Positions 34,190 through 39,132 of a DNA stretch of 39,132 bases are shown one piece after another. Numbering within the stretch: position 1 is the first letter of the stretch; the number at the start of each line of letters is the position of its first letter. The notes under the pieces are model-generated. The model made no database searches, was not told where the DNA came from, and saw nothing but the letters and a program-made list of their open reading frames with translations. The stretch lies in NCBI GenBank assembly GCA_017470095.1, contig JAFUFC010000099.1:1-39132 (forward strand), written 5' to 3'. The position numbers were made by a program, and so were the translations under genes. This DNA is from Clostridia bacterium (GTDB lineage Bacteria; Bacillota; Clostridia; Christensenellales; Aristaeellaceae).

Positions 34190-34990
34190 ATGGCAGAACA
34201 TGAAAGCAGAACTGTACAGCCCAAGCAGGCTCATTTGAGCCAGCTGGCCCCCGACACGGCACCGCATTACGACCAGGAGATGCAGATCGACCTGGTGGAA
34301 CTGCTGTATCGTCTTCTGGCCAGCTGGAAAATGATTGCCTGCATTGTGCTCGTCTGCATGATCGTGGCGGCATTTTATGCCACCAGTTATGTAACGCCTT
34401 TGTACAAGGCCACTTCCACCATCTACGTGATCGGCCGCGATTCCGGCATCAATCTGTCAGATCTGCAGTTGGGGAATAACATGATGAACGACTACATGAA
34501 GGTTTTCGATATGTGGGAAGTTCATGATGAAGTGATCAAGAACCTGAAGCTTCGGTATTCCTATACGGCGATCCGGCGAAACCTGTCTGTGAGCAATTCA
34601 ACGGGTACGCATATCCTGGAAATCACCTTCTCTTCTCCTGATCCCCAGGAAGCGGCTGCCGTGGCGAATGAGTATGCCAATGTGGTCAGCAATTACATCT
34701 CCGATACCATGCGGATGGACAAACCCAGCGTGATGTCTGTGGCGCTGGTGCCGACCAATCCTTATAACATCAGCCTAACCCGCAGCGTAGCCATGGGCTT
34801 CCTGCTGGGCCTGCTGATCAGCTGTGCTATTGTGGCACTGCGTTACATTTTGGACGACAAGATCAAGACGGCTGAAGATGTGCGTAAGTATGCCGGCCTG
34901 GTGAACCTGGCCATCGTACCTATGGAAGAATCGCTGAAAAAAAGTCACGGCAGCGGATCGCAGAAAAAACGGGGAGGAAATAAGCAATGA
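34190..34990 (+). CDS. Wzz-type chain-length determinant / kinase modulator
   Basis: This 266-residue Wzz protein of the CapA/YveK type has two membrane helices, at about 47-66 and 201-221. The extracellular middle contains the family region LVELLYRLLASWK (35-47) before helix 1 and EEAAVANEYANVVSNYI-like packing before helix 2. A short basic cytoplasmic tail (KKSHGSGSQKKRGGNKQ) would contact the tyrosine kinase encoded next. In Bacillota this pair controls polysaccharide chain length and export. The start is ATG 34190 with GGAGAGA upstream; an ATG at 34169 has no site. The stop overlaps the kinase ATG (ATGA). Confidence 0.9.
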   Translation: MAEHESRTVQPKQAHLSQLAPDTAPHYDQEMQIDLVELLYRLLASWKMIACIVLVCMIVAAFYATSYVTPLYKATSTIYVIGRDSGINLSDLQLGNNMMNDYMKVFDMWEVHDEVIKNLKLRYSYTAIRRNLSVSNSTGTHILEITFSSPDPQEAAAVANEYANVVSNYISDTMRMDKPSVMSVALVPTNPYNISLTRSVAMGFLLGLLISCAIVALRYILDDKIKTAEDVRKYAGLVNLAIVPMEESLKKSHGSGSQKKRGGNKQ

Positions 34991-35760
34991 ATAGGGTTCA
35001 AATTTCCAAATTTCCCCCGCTGAGCTATGCTGGTACGGAAGCCATCAATACACTGTGCACCAACCTGACCTTCTCCGGGGATAATGTGAAGCGGATCATG
35101 ATCACAAGCTGCCATGCATCCGAAGGAAAGAGCATGATCAGCATGAATATCCTGCGTACCATGGCCAAACTGGGCAAAAAAGCAGTGCTGGTAGATGCTG
35201 ACCTGCGGCGCAGTATGATCGCGCAGGATTACGGGCTGAGGTTTGAAAGGCCGGAGAGCATGGGCTTGACCCATCTGCTGGCTGGTATGGCCAGGGAAGA
35301 GGATGTACTTTATACCACCGATATTCCGGGCGCCAGCATTGTGCCGGTGATCAAGACGGTGAGCAGCTCCTTGTCCCTGTTGAATTCTGATAAGCTGCAG
35401 AAGCTGCTGGACCTGTTGGCTGAATATTTTGACTATGTGATCGTGGACGCGCCGCCCATCGGCGCTCTGATCGATGCGGCACAGATCGCTCGGTATTGCG
35501 ACGGCACATTGTTGGTGGTCAACTATAACGCTGTTCGGAAGCAGGAATTGGTGGACGCGCAGCATCAGCTGCAAGCCACTGGCTGCCCCATTTTGGGTAC
35601 TGTGATCAATCAGGCCCAGTTTGATACGTACATGAGCCGCAAATATTACTATAAATCCTACTATTCTCACTACGATTCTTCTTATAACATTTCCTCCAAA
35701 AGGAAAGGGAAAAAGAGTAAGCTGCTGCACATCGGTAAATCCGAGGCGGATAAGAAGTGA
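34987..35760 (+). CDS. Bacterial tyrosine kinase (CpsD/CapB type)
   Basis: This 257-residue BY-kinase has Walker A ASEGKS (44-49), Walker A' VLVDADL (67-73) and Walker B VIVDA (151-155). A C-terminal Tyr cluster has eight Tyr between 215 and 233 (YMSRKYYYKSYYSHYDSSY), which are the usual autophosphorylation sites. It is activated by the cytoplasmic tail of the Wzz-like partner and coordinates polysaccharide synthesis. It overlaps the previous gene by four bases and the phosphatase by one base (TGATG). Confidence 0.93.
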   Translation: MNRVQISKFPPLSYAGTEAINTLCTNLTFSGDNVKRIMITSCHASEGKSMISMNILRTMAKLGKKAVLVDADLRRSMIAQDYGLRFERPESMGLTHLLAGMAREEDVLYTTDIPGASIVPVIKTVSSSLSLLNSDKLQKLLDLLAEYFDYVIVDAPPIGALIDAAQIARYCDGTLLVVNYNAVRKQELVDAQHQLQATGCPILGTVINQAQFDTYMSRKYYYKSYYSHYDSSYNISSKRKGKKSKLLHIGKSEADKK

Positions 35761-36467
35761 TGGCAGGATTCACGGATATTCATACTCACTTCGTCTACGG
35801 CGTGGATGATGGCGCAAGGACAGCTCAGGATATGCGGGCCATGCTGGATGAGGCGCACGCGCAAGGCGTGGCGGCAATCTTCGGCACTTCCCATGCAGAA
35901 CCGGGTATGAAGCCTTTCGACTATGAAACGTATCAGGCTCATCTGGAGGAAGCCAGGCAGTACTGTGATGAAATGGGCTATGATATGACCCTGTGCAGCG
36001 GAGCCGAATTGCTGTACACGCCGGCAATGGATGCCTGGATTCAGGAGCGCAAATTGATCACTCTGGGGGATACCAACCTGGTGCTGGTGGAATTTGTGCC
36101 GGATGTGGAAGGCCGCGAAATGGAACTGATGCTGGACATGATGGCGGATCGGGGATACCGGCCCATTTTAGCGCATATCGAAAGATATGAGTGTATGAAG
36201 GGCGCGTTTCCGTTCCGCTTGAAGGAACAGTACGATGTACAGTTTCAGGTCAACTGCCGCACGGTGGTGGAAACCACGGGTTTCTTCCGCCGCCGAAAGC
36301 TTAACCAGTGGCTCAAATCAGGCATCATTGATTATGTTGCTACGGATATGCATAACATGACGTCCCGTCCGCCCATGATGCGCAAAGCCTATGAGGAACT
36401 GCGAAAGCAGTACGGCAGGGCGTATGCCGAAAGCCTGACCAATGCCTCAGCATTTTACAACGGATAA
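35760..36467 (+). CDS. Tyrosine-protein phosphatase of the PHP family (CpsB/YwqE type)
   Basis: This 235-residue manganese-dependent phosphatase removes phosphate from the tyrosine kinase tail. The PHP metal-binding motifs are DIHTHFVYGVDDGA (6-19, His8 and His10), GTSHAEP, LAHIERYE and ATDMHNM. The order Wzz–kinase–phosphatase is a standard capsule regulatory module. The start is ATG 35760 (TGATG overlap). A GTG at 35757 is an alternative. A terminator follows. Confidence 0.93.
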   Translation: MAGFTDIHTHFVYGVDDGARTAQDMRAMLDEAHAQGVAAIFGTSHAEPGMKPFDYETYQAHLEEARQYCDEMGYDMTLCSGAELLYTPAMDAWIQERKLITLGDTNLVLVEFVPDVEGREMELMLDMMADRGYRPILAHIERYECMKGAFPFRLKEQYDVQFQVNCRTVVETTGFFRRRKLNQWLKSGIIDYVATDMHNMTSRPPMMRKAYEELRKQYGRAYAESLTNASAFYNG

Positions 36468-36501
36468 AAACAAACAACAAAAAAGAAGATTTCTCCTTTA
36501 C

Positions 36502-36535
36502 AAGCCATCGCTTTTCCGATGGCTTTTTCTTTTGG
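36502..36535 (+). terminator. Intrinsic terminator of the loaP operon
   Basis: AAGCCATCG and CGATGGCTT pair perfectly around a six-base loop, followed by TTTCTTTT. The 36468-36784 gap holds only this terminator; 36536-36784 shows no gene, only a short stop-bounded frame ending at 36780 that looks like chance. Confidence 0.88.
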
Positions 36536-36784
36536 AAAAATATATTGAAGTGATATAACCTTTGGAGCTTCAAAAGAGAAGAGGACATATAAATGGCAAG
36601 GCTCATCGCAATTACTGATTGATTCAGAGGATCTATCATTCGCTCCATTAATAGCTGTTTTTCTGGATGGCAAATTGAGCACAGTAAAAAGTGGGGGACA
36701 AAATACCCAGGCTTACAGTTTATGGCATGGATGCCGACGGCCAATTCTCCATTAAAAAAGGGCAGCTTTCAACATCATAGTTTT

Positions 36785-37363
36785 TTACCCCTTTGGCGCG
36801 TAACGGCTTCGCAGCAATTCGATGAAGTATTGTTCGCTGTCCTTCAGAATTTTTTCGTCAAAGCCCTTTTGGTGCACAGCCATTTCAGCAGTGCTGATAA
36901 TGCCAAAATAATAAATGTAAATGAAGGTGACCAATTCGGGAATGCTGCAATGCGCGTCCAGCTCGCCCCGTGCCTGTGCGGCAGTGAATTCCGATGTTTT
37001 TCGGTCAATCAGCCACTGTTTAAAGGCACGCACCTCCTGGGAGCAATCGGGCGCGTCGTTTTGATTCCAGATGCGCTGAAAGTTTCCAATCGTGGAGACA
37101 CAGTAGCGGTAGTCTGTTCGGATGATATCAAATACCGGCATATCGGCACTGAAGATTTCCTCGCAGTGCTTTTGCGCTTCCGCCAAAGTTTGTGCTACGA
37201 CGGCTCGGTACAATCCTTCTTTATTTTTGAAATAATAATATAGCGGTGCCCGGGTAACATGAGCTTCTGCGGCAATGTCCGCCAGATTGACAGATGAGTA
37301 GGCTTTGGCAGAAAAATAAGCGCGGGCAATGCGCAGAATGTCTTCCCGCATGGTGTTTTCCAT
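36785..37363 (-). CDS. TetR-family transcriptional regulator
   Basis: This 192-residue repressor has a TetR N-terminal helix-turn-helix at about 25-45 (VNLADIAAEAHVTRAPLYYYFKNKEGLYRAV). The C-terminal ligand domain (about 60-190) is of no subfamily I recognise. The frame is open to 37381, but the ATG at 37363 has GGAGG seven bases upstream. It is divergent from the flavoprotein gene, and the intervening 135 bases carry a palindrome between overlapping promoters, so it probably represses both. Confidence 0.9.
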   Translation of the reverse strand: MENTMREDILRIARAYFSAKAYSSVNLADIAAEAHVTRAPLYYYFKNKEGLYRAVVAQTLAEAQKHCEEIFSADMPVFDIIRTDYRYCVSTIGNFQRIWNQNDAPDCSQEVRAFKQWLIDRKTSEFTAAQARGELDAHCSIPELVTFIYIYYFGIISTAEMAVHQKGFDEKILKDSEQYFIELLRSRYAPKG

Positions 37364-37425
37364 TAGACCGCCTCCGTACATTTATTGTTAAAAATGTATA
37401 ATTACCAGAGAAGAAAGAGATTACA

Positions 37426-37460
37426 TTGACAATTATACACACATGTTTGTATAATATCAA
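37426..37460. promoter_or_regulatory. Superimposed divergent promoters with TetR operator palindrome
   Basis: Plus strand: TTGACA (37426-37431), 18 bases, TATAAT (37450-37455). Minus strand: TTGATA (37455-37460), 17 bases, TATAAT (37432-37437). The inverted repeat ATTATACA (37432-37439), eight bases, TGTATAAT (37448-37455) covers both -10 boxes. A further TGTATAAT half-site is at 37395-37402. Confidence 0.75.
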
Positions 37461-37498
37461 CTGGTTAAACCCCCAAATTTGATAGGAGGATGATCCCG

Positions 37499-39132
37499 AT
37501 GAAAAAAATTCTCTGTACCTTGTTGGCCGTTTGCGTGATGGCATCGGTCACTGTCGTGTCGGCCGAAAACGGCGTTAGCGGCACTTTTGAAGGCGCTGCC
37601 CGCGGCTTCCATGACCAGGTAAAGGTCGCCGTTACCTTGGACAATGGCGTGATCACTGACGTTCAGGTCGTTGAGCATCAGGAATCTGACGGCGTCAGCG
37701 ATTGGGCTATTTCTGAAACTCCCAAGCGGATCATGGAAGCCCAGAGCTGGAATATTGATACCGTTTCCGGCGCCACCTATTCCTCCAATGCTGTGAAGTA
37801 TGCCGCCAAAGCAGCCATCGATGCTTCCGGCGCTCAGGGCTTGGGCGAAAAAGTGACCGCCGCGAAAGGCGAAGATGAAGAATTGACTGTGGATGTGGTT
37901 ATTGTGGGCGGCGGCATCGCCGGCCTCACCTCTGCTATTGAAGCCAAGCGGGCGGGCGCCAGCGTGCTGGTACTGGAAAAGCTGGGCCGTCTGGGCGGTT
38001 CTTCCGTCACTTCCGGCGGCTATGTATACGGCACTGGCAGCCAAATGAACAAAGAATATGACAACGACCCCGAAGATATGGTCAACTACTATATCGAACG
38101 CGGCCATGGCAACATCGATGTGGATATGGTGCGCTTCTGGGCCGAACACTCCGGCGAAACCGTCGATTGGCTGATTGACGAAATGGGCCTGGAATTTGGC
38201 AAAGGTGTGGTTGCTACTGGCACCAGCCCGGCTCTGCGCAGCCATCTCACCGCCAACGGCGGCGCGGGCATCATGAAGCCCATCTATGAAAAGGTAGCGG
38301 CGGAAGCCGTTCCTTACCGTCTGGAAACCCCTGTTACCGATATTTTGGTCGAAGAGGGAAAAGTGGCTGGCGTTGTGGCTGAGCACAACGGCGCGAAAGT
38401 GACCGTGCACGCCGGTACCGTTATTGTGGCCTGCGGCGGCTTTGACGCCAGCAAGGAAATGAAGGCCCTGTATGCCCCCGATGCGGAAAATATTGCCTGC
38501 ATGTCTTCCTGCGGCAACACTGGCGATTATATCGCCTGGGGAGAAAAGCTGGGCGCCTCTATGGTTTTCAAGGGCGGCGTCATGGGCATGCATTCCACCA
38601 ATCCTTCCTACACGCTGACTGGCGGCATCAATCTGCTGTCCTTCCTGCCTACCCTGGGCGTGACTGAGAAGGGCGAACGCTTCCAGAACGAATCCAACGA
38701 CTATCCCATCTTTTATACCAAGATGCTGGAAAGCGGCAGTGAAACGGCCTGGTGGATTTTTGACAGCGCTTCTCCCTTTGTGGCGCTGTGCGAAGCTGCC
38801 CTGCCTCACTATGGCGTGAAGGCAGATACCATCGAAGCGCTGGCTGAGGCTGCCAAGATGGACGTGGATACCTTCAAGGCCACCGTGGCCCGCTACAATG
38901 AACTGGGTGAAAAGGGCGTGGATGAAGACTTTGGCCGCGCCAGCATCGCTCCTCTGGCTGCCGAAGGCCCCTACTATGCTATCAAGGTGGTTCGCGCTAC
39001 CGTGGCTGGTTTCGGCGGGTTTAAAATTAACACCCAGGCACAGGTGCTGGACCAGAATGACCAGGCGATCCCCGGCCTGTATGCTGCTGGCGAATGTGCC
39101 AGCGGTCAGTTTTTCGATAAGGAATACCCCTG
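37499..39132 (+). CDS. Secreted flavoprotein reductase, FMN-binding plus FAD-binding domains (cut by window edge)
   Basis: Some 544 codons are present, and the end lies beyond the window. The signal peptide is about 1-22 (MKKILCTLLAVCVMASVTVVSA). An FMN-binding domain (25-110) carries SGATYS at 90-95, the motif covalently flavinylated by ApbE. An FAD-binding_2 domain follows: DVVIVGGGIAG (132-142), EKLGRLGGSSV, and IPGLYAAGECASG near the end. The architecture is that of extracellular fumarate/urocanate-type reductases used in anaerobic respiration. The usual HHTMGG-type active-site stretch is replaced by VAGFGG, so the electron acceptor is probably not fumarate. GGAGG precedes the ATG. The acceptor is unknown. 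Confidence 0.9.
   Translation, partial: MKKILCTLLAVCVMASVTVVSAENGVSGTFEGAARGFHDQVKVAVTLDNGVITDVQVVEHQESDGVSDWAISETPKRIMEAQSWNIDTVSGATYSSNAVKYAAKAAIDASGAQGLGEKVTAAKGEDEELTVDVVIVGGGIAGLTSAIEAKRAGASVLVLEKLGRLGGSSVTSGGYVYGTGSQMNKEYDNDPEDMVNYYIERGHGNIDVDMVRFWAEHSGETVDWLIDEMGLEFGKGVVATGTSPALRSHLTANGGAGIMKPIYEKVAAEAVPYRLETPVTDILVEEGKVAGVVAEHNGAKVTVHAGTVIVACGGFDASKEMKALYAPDAENIACMSSCGNTGDYIAWGEKLGASMVFKGGVMGMHSTNPSYTLTGGINLLSFLPTLGVTEKGERFQNESNDYPIFYTKMLESGSETAWWIFDSASPFVALCEAALPHYGVKADTIEALAEAAKMDVDTFKATVARYNELGEKGVDEDFGRASIAPLAAEGPYYAIKVVRATVAGFGGFKINTQAQVLDQNDQAIPGLYAAGECASGQFFDKEYP

Noticed and set aside
36590-36784. Gene remnant upstream of tetR (a frame ending GMDADGQFSIKKGQLSTS near 36780)
   Set aside because: It is too short, has stops upstream and no match I recognise; it may be chance in A/T-richer DNA.

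Overview
The window reads as one contig from a low-oxygen member of the Bacillota, most likely class Clostridia. The reasons are the secA–prfB and scpA–scpB gene orders, the DUF951 protein, the type I signal peptidases without periplasmic features, strong TTGACA/TATAAT promoters with AGGAGG-type ribosome sites, and a secreted FMN/FAD reductase. There is no rRNA or marker that fixes the genus. Most of the window is chromosomal housekeeping, densely packed in short operons on both strands.

Layout. 1-4516 (minus): start of a membrane protein, prfB and secA. 4758-9694 (plus): a site-2 protease, scpA, scpB, a single-chain phosphopentomutase–purine nucleoside phosphorylase fusion and a DeoR regulator. 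9767-11235 (minus): two tandem signal peptidases and DUF951. 11401-13796 (minus): an ABC exporter pair. 13951-17024 (minus): an ECF sigma factor, its probable anti-sigma factor with a Pro/Thr-rich linker, and a secreted SH3-like protein. 17191-22022 (plus): trpS, an alpha/beta hydrolase, a P1 peptidase, acpS and nnr. 22231-24572 (plus): a polar amino-acid ABC importer. 24585-24800: a MITE-like element with 20-base inverted ends. 24816-27603 (plus): metNIQ behind a Met-rich leader peptide and an intrinsic terminator. 27683-28049: a repeat cluster. 28060-31560 (minus): tex and a MATE exporter. 31744-36535 (plus): a LoaP-controlled operon with LCP, a secreted Thr-rich protein, a Wzz-like modulator, a tyrosine kinase and a PHP phosphatase. 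36785-39132: a TetR regulator divergent from a secreted flavinylated reductase that runs off the end.

The most interesting points are: (1) a possible ribosome-mediated methionine attenuator in front of metNIQ; (2) a LoaP antitermination operon with a 5' hairpin carrying a GAAA loop and an internal terminator that readthrough would have to cross; (3) the DeoB–PunA fusion, which joins two consecutive steps of nucleoside salvage; (4) almost superimposed divergent promoters with a palindromic operator between tetR and the flavoprotein, whose active-site region lacks the usual fumarate-reductase histidine motif; (5) two repeat families. All functional statements are from reading the sequence; no searches were run.
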